64,000 nt of DNA from assembly GCA_040755055.1 (NCBI GenBank), contig JBFMBS010000003.1:1-64000 (forward strand). The letters run 5' to 3'. Both the position numbers and the translations under genes were made by a program. Below, in pieces: positions 23,473-32,352 of this stretch. This stretch comes from DYJK01 sp040755055. Its GTDB lineage: Bacteria > Bacteroidota > Ignavibacteria > Ignavibacteriales > Melioribacteraceae. Numbering within the stretch: the stretch's first letter is position 1; each line of letters opens with the position of its first letter. The notes below the pieces were generated by a model that was not told the origin of the DNA, ran no database searches, and saw only the letters and a list, made by a program, of their open reading frames with translations.

Positions 23473-25323
23473 TTAAGCTTCTTCTTTTTTCTCAGTAGAT
23501 TCAACAACCGGTGTTGCCGGTGGCTGCGGAACAGTTTTATCTTCATACAAATTGAAATCCGATGAATCAAATTTACCGGCATCGGCTTGCTTAATATCGC
23601 CAACACTTACCTTTTCAAGTTTATGGTTAGCAATATATTGCGTTATTTCATCGTCGGATTTTTCTTTTAACGAAGCAAGTGCACTTAGCACAATTTTCTT
23701 GTTCTCTTTATCGAATTCAACAACTCTCAAATCTAATTTAGTACCAATCGGGAAACAGAAAGCAAGATTTTTAATCTTAGAAGTTGAAAGCTGTGTAGCC
23801 GGTATAAATCCGTCAACGCTCAAAGGAAGTTCTGCAATAACACCTTTTTCAATTATGCGGACAACTTTACCTTCGCTCGGTTTTCCAACAGCGTATTCTT
23901 TTTCAAAATGATCCCATGGATTTGGATTAACTTGTTTATGTCCAAGAGAAATTTTTCTTGAATCGGTATCAACACCGAGAACAACGACATCAATCTTCTC
24001 ACCCTTTTTAACAACTTCGCCGGGGTGGCGGATTTTCTTTGTCCATGATAAATCCGAAATGTGAACAAGTCCGTCAATCCCGGGTTCAAGTTCAACGAAC
24101 ACGCCAAAGTTTGTTAAGTTGCGTGCAACACCTTGATGCTGCGAACCGACCGGGTACTTTTTAAGAAGATCTTGCCAGGGATCGGGCGTTAATTGTTTCA
24201 TTCCAAGAGAAATTTTCTTCTCGCTTTTATCTAAACTTAAAATGTTCGCTTCAACCAACTGTCCCATCGAAACAAACTGTGAAGGATGGCTGATATGTTG
24301 TGTCCAGCTCATTTCGCTGATATGAATCAATCCTTCAATACCTTTTTCAATTTCTATGAATGCACCGTAATCTGTAAGAGAGACAACACGGCCGGAAACT
24401 TTATCACCTATCTTGTATTTAGCTTCTATATTTTCCCACGGATGCGGTAATAATTGTTTTAAGCTGAGAGAAATTCTCTTCTTCTCTTTATCATAATCGG
24501 TAACAACAACTTTAATTTTTTCATCAAGACGAACAACTTCGCTGGGATGATTTATTCTTCCCCAACTTAAATCTGTAATGTGAATCAAACCGTCAACGCC
24601 GCCGAGATCAACAAACACACCAAAATCTGTAATGGCTTTAACGATTCCTTCAAGTATCTGTCCCTTTTCAAGTTTGTCAAGAATTTCTTTCCTTTGATCG
24701 GAAATTGTTTCTTCAATCAATACTTTGTGGGATACAACTACGTTTTCTGTAGGAATATTTACTTTTACAATTTTGAAATCCATTGTCTGTCCGACAAACG
24801 CATCGAAATCGCGAACGGGGCGTATATCGATCTGTGAGCCGGGCAAGAATGCTTCTATTCCGATTAAGTCAACAACCATACCGCCTTTAATTCTCTTAAG
24901 AATTTTACCGGTAATGATTTTTTCGTTATCGTAAGCATCCATAACTCTTCCCCAAATTTTAAGGAAGTCTGCTCGTTTCTTACTAAGTACTAAATTACCT
25001 TCTTCATCTTCAACGCTTTCAATAACAATATCGATTTTGTTCCCGATTTTGATTTCTTCAGTAGCGTTAAATTCATTTTTGGAAATTGTTCCGTCTGATT
25101 TGAAACCGACATCAACAACAACATTTTCACCGCTGATACCGACAATTGTACCTTGTAATATTTCACCTTCCTTAATATCACGGAAAGATTCGGAATAAAG
25201 TTTGGAGAGGGAATCGAGTTCTTCCGGTGAATATTCGTCAACATTAATGAATTTACCAGGATCAGATACTTTTTTACGACTTTCAGTTCCTTTTGAACCT
25301 CCATCTTTTACTGCTACAGCCAT
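23473..25323 (-). CDS. rpsA: 30S ribosomal protein S1
   Basis: At 616 residues it carries six S1 (OB-fold) repeats, the middle ones very regular (GIVKAITDFGVFVDLGGVDGLIHITDLSW; GRVVSLTDYGAFIEIEKGIEGLIHISEMSW; GVARNLTNFGVFVELEPGIDGLVHISDLSW, given here in parts). S1 binds mRNA and assists translation initiation. The ATG at 25323 is preceded by AAGGAG. It lies 100 bp downstream of cmk, the widely conserved cmk-rpsA order. Confidence 0.96.
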   Translation of the reverse strand: MAVAVKDGGSKGTESRKKVSDPGKFINVDEYSPEELDSLSKLYSESFRDIKEGEILQGTIVGISGENVVVDVGFKSDGTISKNEFNATEEIKIGNKIDIVIESVEDEEGNLVLSKKRADFLKIWGRVMDAYDNEKIITGKILKRIKGGMVVDLIGIEAFLPGSQIDIRPVRDFDAFVGQTMDFKIVKVNIPTENVVVSHKVLIEETISDQRKEILDKLEKGQILEGIVKAITDFGVFVDLGGVDGLIHITDLSWGRINHPSEVVRLDEKIKVVVTDYDKEKKRISLSLKQLLPHPWENIEAKYKIGDKVSGRVVSLTDYGAFIEIEKGIEGLIHISEMSWTQHISHPSQFVSMGQLVEANILSLDKSEKKISLGMKQLTPDPWQDLLKKYPVGSQHQGVARNLTNFGVFVELEPGIDGLVHISDLSWTKKIRHPGEVVKKGEKIDVVVLGVDTDSRKISLGHKQVNPNPWDHFEKEYAVGKPSEGKVVRIIEKGVIAELPLSVDGFIPATQLSTSKIKNLAFCFPIGTKLDLRVVEFDKENKKIVLSALASLKEKSDDEITQYIANHKLEKVSVGDIKQADAGKFDSSDFNLYEDKTVPQPPATPVVESTEKKEEA

Positions 25324-25423
25324 TTGTACTCCTTGAATTACTTATTCTGCTTTTTGACTTCTGCCATCTAAAAAGAAAAAGCAGCATTGCGTTTAGTTTT
25401 ACATAAGTTATTTAATGATGGCC

Positions 25424-26101
25424 CTAAACTTTGTTTTGAATCTCTTCAATTTTTTTTAGAAGTATATCCAATTCTTTATCTATCGGAACATCAGAATTAT
25501 CAAACTCGTAAGCATCATCGGCTTTCTTTAACGGGCTCACACTTCTGTTGCTGTCAATATCATCACGCATCTGGAGATTCGCTTTAACTTCTTCCAAGGT
25601 GATGTTTACATTTTTTTCCTGGAACTCTTTATGCCGCCTTTTCGCTCTTTCGTCTATTGAAGCAATCATAAAAATTTTGAAATCGGCATTCGGAAAAACA
25701 ACTGTTGTGACATCTCTCCCTTCGGCAATAACATCTCCTTCGGCACCAATTCTTTTTTGAATCTTCACCATCTCAGCTCTAACTTCAGGAATTTTGCTGA
25801 TATCACTAACCTTAGCATTAACTTCAGGATTACGAATTTCGTTTGTAATCTCAGTACTATCAACAAAAACACGTGTAACGCCGTTTTCAAACTTTAAATT
25901 GAGAGTAATATTCCTCGCAAGTTCAATAACAGCGTTTACATTTTCAGCAATCCCCTTCTCTAATGCTATGTATGTGATTGCTCTATACATAGCACCGGTA
26001 TCCAAATAAGTAAAACCAAGTTTTTGAGCAATATTCTTAGCAGCTGTGCTTTTTCCGGAACCGGCGGGACCGTCTATAGCTATGATTATTTTCTTCGACA
26101 T
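25424..26101 (-). CDS. cmk: (d)CMP kinase
   Basis: The 225-residue product has the P-loop GPAGSGKST (10-18), DTGAMYRA (CMP binding, about 35-42), GRDVTTVVFPNADFKIF (in parts) and DSNRSVSPLKKADDA near 180-195, all diagnostic for cytidylate kinase. It phosphorylates CMP/dCMP with ATP. A good Bacteroidota-type promoter ends only about 8 nt before the start codon, so the transcript is probably leaderless or nearly so. Confidence 0.95.
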   Translation of the reverse strand: MSKKIIIAIDGPAGSGKSTAAKNIAQKLGFTYLDTGAMYRAITYIALEKGIAENVNAVIELARNITLNLKFENGVTRVFVDSTEITNEIRNPEVNAKVSDISKIPEVRAEMVKIQKRIGAEGDVIAEGRDVTTVVFPNADFKIFMIASIDERAKRRHKEFQEKNVNITLEEVKANLQMRDDIDSNRSVSPLKKADDAYEFDNSDVPIDKELDILLKKIEEIQNKV

Positions 26102-26108
26102 TGGCTTG

Positions 26109-26140
26109 CAAAAATATTAAAATTAAGTGGGGGCTGCAAA
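26109..26140 (-). promoter_or_regulatory. Bacteroidota-type promoter of cmk-rpsA
   Basis: On the minus strand TTTG (26140-26137), a 20-nt spacer and TATTTTTG (26116-26109) match the TTTG-N17-23-TAnnTTTG consensus exactly. The start codon of cmk begins at 26101. Confidence 0.65.
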
Positions 26141-26374
26141 TAAAAACTTGATTCATTTTTGCCCTTCTCACTCAAGTATCCGGCTAATAAAATCCCTTTT
26201 TAAATCATTTTTAAAAGATTATTTACAGACCAAGCTCGACCGGCTTGTCGTGTACATCGACCAAATTGTTTGATTGGGCTTGTCGGTCACGTGGTTTTAC
26301 AGAAATAAACAACTATATCAAGAAGTATTCTTTGGCATAGAAATTAGCATATTTAAGAAAAATCAGGAGGCACT

Positions 26375-26791
26375 ATGAAAAAATACTTTGCTTTTATTGC
26401 AATCGTGGCATTGATTATTTCCTACTCTAACCTTTCAGCTCAAACAACAGACACCACAAAAACTCAGAAACACGGTAGAAACTTTGTTGATAACAACGGC
26501 GATGGTTTTAACGATAACGCACCTGACCACGATGGCGATGGCATTCCTAATGGAATTGATCCCGATTACAACGGCGCAAAAATGCAGAAAGGTAAAAAAG
26601 GTTTTGTTGATTTAGACGGTGATGGTATTAACGATAACGCCCAAAAAGGAAAGAACAAAGGAATGGGTAAAGGCGGATACGGTCCGGGTAATCAAGGAAC
26701 TACGACCGGTGATGGGACTGCTAACCAGGGATCTTCGACACAAAACGGGAATATGAATAGAGGCAAGAAAGGATCTAGAGGAAACAGATAA
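26375..26791 (+). CDS. Small secreted Asp/Gly-rich protein with calcium-binding-like repeats
   Basis: The 138-residue product has a signal peptide (MKKYFAFIAIVALIISYSNLSAQ). Three acidic units follow (VDNNGDGFNDNAPD, DHDGDGIPNGIDPD, VDLDGDGINDNAQ), which resemble thrombospondin type 3 / EF-like calcium loops, and then a Gly/Lys/Asn-rich basic tail to the end. The SD caggagg lies 8 nt before the ATG. It opens a plus-strand set with a barrel-like protein and a two-component system. A similar protein is encoded at 31691-32023 at the other end of the set. Its function is unknown; an extracellular metal-binding role is inference. Confidence 0.85.
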   Translation: MKKYFAFIAIVALIISYSNLSAQTTDTTKTQKHGRNFVDNNGDGFNDNAPDHDGDGIPNGIDPDYNGAKMQKGKKGFVDLDGDGINDNAQKGKNKGMGKGGYGPGNQGTTTGDGTANQGSSTQNGNMNRGKKGSRGNR

Positions 26792-26797
26792 TCATTA

Positions 26798-26820
26798 GGG
26801 GATTAACTTAATCCCCTTTT
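26798..26820 (+). terminator. Intrinsic terminator/attenuator after the small secreted protein
   Basis: GGGGATTA-act-TAATCCCC is followed by TTTT, 7 nt past the stop and 15 nt before the next gene. It probably lets the small protein be made in excess over the downstream genes. Confidence 0.75.
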
Positions 26821-26834
26821 ATTCCCGGACTAAC

Positions 26835-27959
26835 ATGAAAAAAAATATACTGCCGTTAAAAATAATTTTCTCACTTTTGTTTTTATTAACATCGCAATCT
26901 GTTCTTGCTCAATGGTCTTTAAGTTTTTCTACCGGGCAAGAATATAACGACAACCCGTTTCATTCACCTTTCCCGGAATCGAATTTAATTTCTAATTACG
27001 ACGTAAATGTTACGAACGAAAACGACCTTATTTCATTCGGTTACCTTGGAAGTTATTTTGCATTAAACAATAATCCCGAAAGGAATTTTCAGTGGCATCA
27101 GCTTTCCATTTGGAAATATTTAGAGAATTTGAGTTTCAATATTTCCTACGATCAAAGATTCGGTAAGCAATACTTCAGCTTTCTTGATTACTTAGGTTTT
27201 GAAGGCAACATAAATTACAAAATACCGACAGATTATGTTTACTCTCAAATTTATTCTACACTTTCTTATACAAAATTCAACGAACTGAGTACATTAGATA
27301 ACTTTACGGCTGCTGTTGGTTTCGAAGTAAACAAAGGATTTGAAACCGGGACAACTATTATTACCGGTGCAAAATTCAATTACCGTACTTATTCATCGGA
27401 TACTTACATTATCCAGCCGGATAATTCAGCAAGTGATAGTTTAATAATCATTGGTAATGAAAAACCAACACCTATTCCGCAATTAACATCATACATAAGA
27501 GCTGCACAATCTTTAACCGAATCAACCGGGCTGGCTGTGCAGTACTCCAATAGAAGTATTTTAGGAGAAGTTAAAAGTGTTTTCCTAAGCGGTGATTTTT
27601 ATTTGTGGGAAGAATCGGAAATTTTTGATGACCCTTTAAAGTATGAAGGCAATACAGCCCTTGCCGAATTGACACAACTCGTTGATGATTTTACAATCAA
27701 AGCCGGTTATTACTTAAATAAAAAAAATTATCCGTCACAAGGTATTTATACAGATTATGAAAATTTCAGCTATGATTTAATGAGAAGCGATACCCAACAA
27801 ATTTTTAACATCAGCTTACGAAAAAATTCCGGGTTCACAATCGGTAGCACAGAACTTAATTTTTCGCTTAGCTATCAATACATAAATAACAAATCGAATA
27901 GTACCTGGTTTAATTATAAATCAAGTTCGTTTATGTTGAATCTTGATCTTTCCTTTTGA
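26835..27959 (+). CDS. Putative outer-membrane beta-barrel protein
   Basis: The 374-residue product has a signal peptide (LPLKIIFSLLFLLTSQSVLAQ). Repeated amphipathic strands with aromatic ends follow (SWSLSFSTGQEYNDNPF-like start, FSLSYQYINNK, and SSFMLNLDLSF at the C-terminus, with the terminal Phe typical of barrel proteins). No named family was recognised. It lies between the small secreted Asp/Gly-rich protein and a histidine kinase on the same strand. Confidence 0.75.
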   Translation: MKKNILPLKIIFSLLFLLTSQSVLAQWSLSFSTGQEYNDNPFHSPFPESNLISNYDVNVTNENDLISFGYLGSYFALNNNPERNFQWHQLSIWKYLENLSFNISYDQRFGKQYFSFLDYLGFEGNINYKIPTDYVYSQIYSTLSYTKFNELSTLDNFTAAVGFEVNKGFETGTTIITGAKFNYRTYSSDTYIIQPDNSASDSLIIIGNEKPTPIPQLTSYIRAAQSLTESTGLAVQYSNRSILGEVKSVFLSGDFYLWEESEIFDDPLKYEGNTALAELTQLVDDFTIKAGYYLNKKNYPSQGIYTDYENFSYDLMRSDTQQIFNISLRKNSGFTIGSTELNFSLSYQYINNKSNSTWFNYKSSSFMLNLDLSF

Positions 27960-28043
27960 CATTTACTCCAAATTATCTGAATCAGGATAATAAAAATCTC
28001 ATCTAATATTATGTTTTTATATTTTTATAACCGGAAATAAGTG

Positions 28044-30080
28044 ATGAACAATTTGAAAAAGAATTTTATTCATCCGTTAATTCAAAAGAAAAGTCTTATC
28101 CTCATCTTCATTTTCACCGGTATAATAATAATTTCATCGGCTGTAATAGAATTGCAACAGAGTAAAGAAGAATTACTCAATTTGATGGAAAGCCAGTCCC
28201 ATTCATTATTAGAATCGATGTCCCAAGCTTCGGAAAATGCAATAATAGCAAGTCAGCAAATTGAAGAAGAAATAAAAAACCGTCTTCTGAATAACTGCTA
28301 TTACATAAAAACTCTTTATGAAAAGAATTTGCTTACTAAAAGTTCATTAAAAGATTTTGCCGACAATAACAATTTATACCGGGTTAATGTATTTGATAGA
28401 TCAGGCCAGAAAATTTTTTCAAGTCACGAGACGGTTCATTATAATCTGCAAGAAAAAATTCCTCCGGCGGATATTTTACAGCCGATATTCAGCGGCGAAA
28501 ACGATACACTGATAATCGGTATTAAAGGTGCACGATTCGAGGAAGGATACCGTTATGCAGTGGCATTATCAGCTAAAAATAGGTGTGCTGTTGTTTGTAA
28601 TATCGATGCGGCTGAAATTTTAAGTCTTAGAAAGGAAATCGGTTTCGGTTCGCTTGTAAACAAAATTATTAATAACCCCAACATCATTTATGTAGCAATC
28701 CAAGATACGTCTTCCGTTCTTGCCGCATCTTCTAATGTTGACACGCTTGAAGAAATTCAATCTTCGTCTTTTCTAAATAAGTCAATGCAAGATTCGCTAT
28801 TCCAGTGGCGTATCGCTAAATTTTCCAACGACGACGTTTTTGAAGCGGTCCACCCGTTTACTTATCAGAATAAAAATATCGGTCTATTAAGATTAGGATT
28901 ATCGCTTTCGCCGCTAAACACTATTAACGATAAAATTATTAGAAGAATAATTATTATCGGGATAATTTTATTTATTCTCGGTTCCATCGTCTTTGCGTTA
29001 ATTTTTATCAATCAAAATTTCAACTTATTAAAGAAAGAATATCATTCGATTGAATTGTTTGCAAACCGGGTTATTGAAAAAGTAAACGATGGCATAATTG
29101 TCCTTGATCCCGCGAATAATATCAAACTTGTAAACGAATCGGCAGTTAGACTATTCCAAAAAAGCAAAGAAGAGATACTTAATAAAGATTTATGCTCACT
29201 GATATCCCCGGATAAATGTAAAGAAATTATTGAGACCGATTTTTCACTTCAACAGATAGATATTACCATAGACAACCGTGATAAAAATCTACTTGTATCC
29301 AAAAGCCGGTTTGACGATGCAGCCGGAAAATTAAATACAGTTTTTGTGTTAAGCGATTTCACGGAACAACGGCTGCTGGAAAATCAAATCGAAAGAAACG
29401 AACGCCTTGCGGCTATTGGCGGGCTGGCATCTACCATAGCTCATGAAATTAGAAATCCGTTAAATTCTATCGGAACGATTACACAGCAGCTCGGCAAAGA
29501 TTATATGCCCAGCGATAACCGGGAAGATTATCAAAATCTAACTAAACTTGTTTACAAGGAAGTAAGAAGGATCAACGATATAATCGAAAACTTTTTAAAT
29601 TTTGCCAGACCTTTACCAATTAATCCATCTAATTTTAGATTAACTGATTTCTTTTATGAGATCGAGAAGCAATATTCTGCAATTACAAATGGGCGAAACA
29701 TCAAATTACAAATTGATAACAACTGCGCTTGCGATGTATTTTGGGATCGAACACAAATGCACCAGGTTATGCTGAACCTTATCGAAAATGCGATTGATGC
29801 TGTAAAAACCGGCGGTTTGGTTTCTATAAAATGTTATGAAACTAAAAACGAAAAGATATCTATTGAAGTCTCGGATGATGGTAAAGGAATTCAGCCGGAA
29901 AATTTGAAAAAGATTTTCAATTTGTATTTTACCACTAAACCCGACGGCAACGGAATAGGATTAAGTATTGTTCAAAAAATAATTACCGAACATGACGGCA
30001 TGATTGACGTTATTAGTAAAGAAGGATCAGGGACAAAATTTACAATTATGCTTCCGAAGAAATTATTACAAGGAACTTAA
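28044..30080 (+). CDS. Membrane sensor histidine kinase with PAS domain
   Basis: The protein has 678 residues. Membrane segment 1 is at about 16-36 and segment 2 at about 300-325, with a periplasmic sensor region between them. A PAS-like domain (DGIIVLDPANNIKLVNESAVRLF in parts, about 348-430) precedes the HisKA box IAHEIRNPLNS (His near 466) and the HATPase domain (LNLIENAIDAV, DDGKGI, GNGIGLSIVQKI). It would phosphorylate the NtrC-type regulator encoded 1 nt downstream. The layout resembles ZraS/AtoS-type kinases; the signal is unknown. The ATG at 28044 is preferred over a GTG immediately before it. Confidence 0.92.
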   Translation: MNNLKKNFIHPLIQKKSLILIFIFTGIIIISSAVIELQQSKEELLNLMESQSHSLLESMSQASENAIIASQQIEEEIKNRLLNNCYYIKTLYEKNLLTKSSLKDFADNNNLYRVNVFDRSGQKIFSSHETVHYNLQEKIPPADILQPIFSGENDTLIIGIKGARFEEGYRYAVALSAKNRCAVVCNIDAAEILSLRKEIGFGSLVNKIINNPNIIYVAIQDTSSVLAASSNVDTLEEIQSSSFLNKSMQDSLFQWRIAKFSNDDVFEAVHPFTYQNKNIGLLRLGLSLSPLNTINDKIIRRIIIIGIILFILGSIVFALIFINQNFNLLKKEYHSIELFANRVIEKVNDGIIVLDPANNIKLVNESAVRLFQKSKEEILNKDLCSLISPDKCKEIIETDFSLQQIDITIDNRDKNLLVSKSRFDDAAGKLNTVFVLSDFTEQRLLENQIERNERLAAIGGLASTIAHEIRNPLNSIGTITQQLGKDYMPSDNREDYQNLTKLVYKEVRRINDIIENFLNFARPLPINPSNFRLTDFFYEIEKQYSAITNGRNIKLQIDNNCACDVFWDRTQMHQVMLNLIENAIDAVKTGGLVSIKCYETKNEKISIEVSDDGKGIQPENLKKIFNLYFTTKPDGNGIGLSIVQKIITEHDGMIDVISKEGSGTKFTIMLPKKLLQGT

Positions 30081-30081
30081 C

Positions 30082-31437
30082 ATGAACACTTTTTCTATCC
30101 TGGTAATTGATGATGAAGAATCTCAAGCTCAATCGCTAAAAAATTTTTTATCCAAACGCAACTATACGGTTTTTACTGCCGGCAACGGAGAAGATGGATA
30201 CAAAATAGTGGTGGATAACCAGATTGATATTGTATTAACAGATTTTCAAATGCCGGGGTGGAACGGACTTGAGACACTCCAAAAAATTAAATCTGTAAAT
30301 CCTGAAATTGAAATAATTGTGATCACGGCATACGGAACAATTGAGAGCGCGGTTAACTTGATGAAAGCCGGTGCATTTGATTACTTAATAAAACCGATCG
30401 ACCTCGATGAACTTGAAAATATTTTAAACAAGATTAAAGAACGGAAACATTTAATAAACGAAAACAAATTACTTAAAGAGCAGCTTCAAGATAAATTCCG
30501 GATCGAAGGAATAATAACACAAAGTAATTTGATGCAGAATGTTTTAAGCACTGCAACCCGTGCAGCAAATTCTAAAGCAACTGTATTGCTGCGTGGTGAA
30601 AGCGGAACGGGTAAAGAACTGGTTGCTAAAGCAATTCACTTTGCAAGTCCGAGGAAAGATAAGCCGTTTGTCACAGTTAACGTTGCATCACTATCGGATA
30701 ATTTACTTGAGAGCGAATTGTTCGGTCACGAAAAAGGTTCGTTCACCGGGGCAATAAATCAAAGGATCGGCAGATTTGAAGAAGCAAGCGGCGGTACAAT
30801 TTTTATTGATGAAGTTGGGGATATTCCATTAACCGTGCAAGTTAAACTTTTACGAACAATACAATTTGGCGAGTTCCAAAGAATCGGCAGCAATGTAACT
30901 CAAACTACGGATGTAAGGATAATCGCCGCAACACATAGAAATTTAGAAGAGATGATAAAAAATTCGGAATTCCGCGAAGATTTATTCTACCGCTTAAATG
31001 TTGTCTCAATCAACTTACCGCCGCTGCGACAGAGAAAAGAAGATATCTCAATTTTAGTTGATCACTTCATCAAAAAATATTCATCGGAGTTAAATAAAGA
31101 TATTAAAGGTTTAACGCGAAAAGCTCTTGATACACTAATCAAATATGATTTCCCGGGAAATGTTCGTGAACTTCAAAATATTATCGAACGTGCTGTAGTT
31201 CTTACAAGGGAAGAATACATTACTCAAAATGATCTCTTGCCTTTTGCACTTAATAATGTAGTTGATAAAAAACTCGATCCTTTCAATCTTGAAGATCCCT
31301 ACGAAAGTAAAATTAAAAACTTCGAATCGTTGATGATAAACGAAGCGCTTAAGAGAACTAACGGAAATAAAAGTGCTGCTGCACGATTGCTTGGAATTAC
31401 AGAACGACACCTGAGATCAAGATTAGAACGACTGTAA
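30082..31437 (+). CDS. Sigma-54-dependent response regulator (NtrC family)
   Basis: The 451-residue product has a receiver domain (DDEE near 10-13, phosphoacceptor Asp in VLTDFQMPG near 54, Lys in LIKPID). Its AAA+ domain has Walker A GESGTGKELVA, the sigma-54 contact loop GSFTGA (GAFTGA variant), Walker B GGTIFIDEVGD and an R-finger region. A Fis-type helix-turn-helix (KSAAARLLGITERHLRSRLERL in parts) closes it. It would activate sigma-54 promoters. The likely targets include the small secreted protein genes on either side; a sequence close to a sigma-54 promoter lies at 32075-32089. Confidence 0.93.
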   Translation: MNTFSILVIDDEESQAQSLKNFLSKRNYTVFTAGNGEDGYKIVVDNQIDIVLTDFQMPGWNGLETLQKIKSVNPEIEIIVITAYGTIESAVNLMKAGAFDYLIKPIDLDELENILNKIKERKHLINENKLLKEQLQDKFRIEGIITQSNLMQNVLSTATRAANSKATVLLRGESGTGKELVAKAIHFASPRKDKPFVTVNVASLSDNLLESELFGHEKGSFTGAINQRIGRFEEASGGTIFIDEVGDIPLTVQVKLLRTIQFGEFQRIGSNVTQTTDVRIIAATHRNLEEMIKNSEFREDLFYRLNVVSINLPPLRQRKEDISILVDHFIKKYSSELNKDIKGLTRKALDTLIKYDFPGNVRELQNIIERAVVLTREEYITQNDLLPFALNNVVDKKLDPFNLEDPYESKIKNFESLMINEALKRTNGNKSAAARLLGITERHLRSRLERL

Positions 31438-31469
31438 TTACCATCCGAGACATCTGAAAAATTCTATAA

Positions 31470-31574
31470 TGTCATTTCTGCTGAAAGTATTCCCTTGGAA
31501 GAAGGAGCGTAGCAACTGAGAAATCCTATTAAAATCAAAGATTTCTCTCCCGATGAATCGGGATCGAAATGACA
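31470..31574. repeat. Interspersed palindromic element with tgtcatttc/gaaatgaca ends
   Basis: The 105-bp element has 9-bp terminal inverted repeats (31470-31478 and 31566-31574), an internal gagaaatc/gatttctc hairpin (31518-31547) and a cccgat-ga-atcggg hairpin (31549-31562). Elements with gtcatt(c/t)c...g(a/g)aatgac ends are scattered in many Bacteroidota genomes. It lies between two convergent genes. Confidence 0.65.
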
Positions 31575-31634
31575 AACAATATTTTTCAGAGCTCTCCATT
31601 CTTATTTATTTTCACTCACTCTGCACAAAATAGA

Positions 31635-31658
31635 AAAGGCGTGATTACTCACGCCTTT
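31635..31658. terminator. Bidirectional terminator between convergent genes
   Basis: AAAGGCGTGA-ttac-TCACGCCTTT is a perfect 10-bp stem with T-rich flanks on both strands. It would end the regulator transcript (plus) and the small secreted protein transcript (minus, stop at 31691). Confidence 0.8.
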
Positions 31659-31690
31659 GTTAGGGTTGAATATGAAGGGTTACTACTAAA

Positions 31691-32023
31691 TTATTTTCCG
31701 CCTCTGCGAGCAGAACCTTTTGGTCCGGTTCCATCACATACACCGGTTCCGGTTGTATAACCGCCTTTTTTACCATAGCCGGTTCCGTCTTGTGGTCTTG
31801 CCGGGTTGCCGGTTCCATCTTTCTTACCATAACCTTTTCCAACTTGATTTGAACCCTGGTTTGGTGTCCCAAAATTATCACAAATACCATCACCATTAGC
31901 ATCTATCCAATTTACTCTTGTTCCTTTTCCGTTGTTGGTATTTACGGTTTGAGCATTTGATGTCGATGAAAATAAAATTACTGTAAATAATACTGCGAGA
32001 GTTAAGAACGCTATGCGTTTCAT
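31691..32023 (-). CDS. Small secreted Asp/Gly-rich protein, second copy
   Basis: The 110-residue product has a signal peptide (MKRIAFLTLAVLFTVILFSSTSNAQ), one DANGDGICDNFG calcium-loop-like unit and a Gly/Lys-rich repetitive tail (GYGKKDGTG, GYGKKGGYTTGTG) ending RRGGK. It shares its plan with the product of 26375-26791 but has one acidic unit rather than three, and two cysteines. SD GAGGT lies before the ATG. It is convergent with the response regulator gene. Confidence 0.85.
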   Translation of the reverse strand: MKRIAFLTLAVLFTVILFSSTSNAQTVNTNNGKGTRVNWIDANGDGICDNFGTPNQGSNQVGKGYGKKDGTGNPARPQDGTGYGKKGGYTTGTGVCDGTGPKGSARRGGK

Positions 32024-32352
32024 TTTGTACCTCTTTTTATTTGTTATGAAAAATTTAATTGCAAGGTAAGTTTTATAAAGATCGTGCCAGAGGTTGAAAT
32101 GAAGAAATTATCTTAAATCGATAATTAGTTTGTGATCAGCTTGAATTTCCGTTTTAAAATGTCGAATGATTCGCCACTTATGTCGAAGTTTTACTTTACT
32201 ATTCTCAACATCAGTGAAAATATCAATTGATAGTTTTCGGTGATACAAACGAGGGGGTTAATTAATTTGAAGACCTTTCTTCACAAATACTTTTGGGAGG
32301 CATGGTTACATTTTATTTCTCTTTGACCTATCAAGTCTCTGTTGATATAATG
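32024..32352. other. Intergenic region with a possible sigma-54 promoter
   Basis: Apart from the promoter-like site at 32075-32089 and the short palindrome atcaattgat near 32222, I see no gene or strong structure in these 329 bases. The stretch about 32240-32352 lies beyond the cysteine-synthase-like stop and holds nothing recognisable. Confidence 0.5.
32075..32089 (-). promoter_or_regulatory. Possible sigma-54 promoter of the second small secreted protein
   Basis: On the minus strand TGGCACG-ATCT-TTATA has a perfect -24 box and the right spacing, but the -12 box reads TTAT rather than TTGC. The start codon is about 52 nt further on. The adjacent NtrC-type regulator makes the reading plausible. 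Confidence 0.4.

Noticed and set aside
26332..26350. Sigma-54 promoter upstream of the first small secreted protein (tggcatag..tagcat)
   Set aside because: The GG-to-GC spacing is one base too long and both boxes deviate, so it does not meet the strict sigma-54 spacing.
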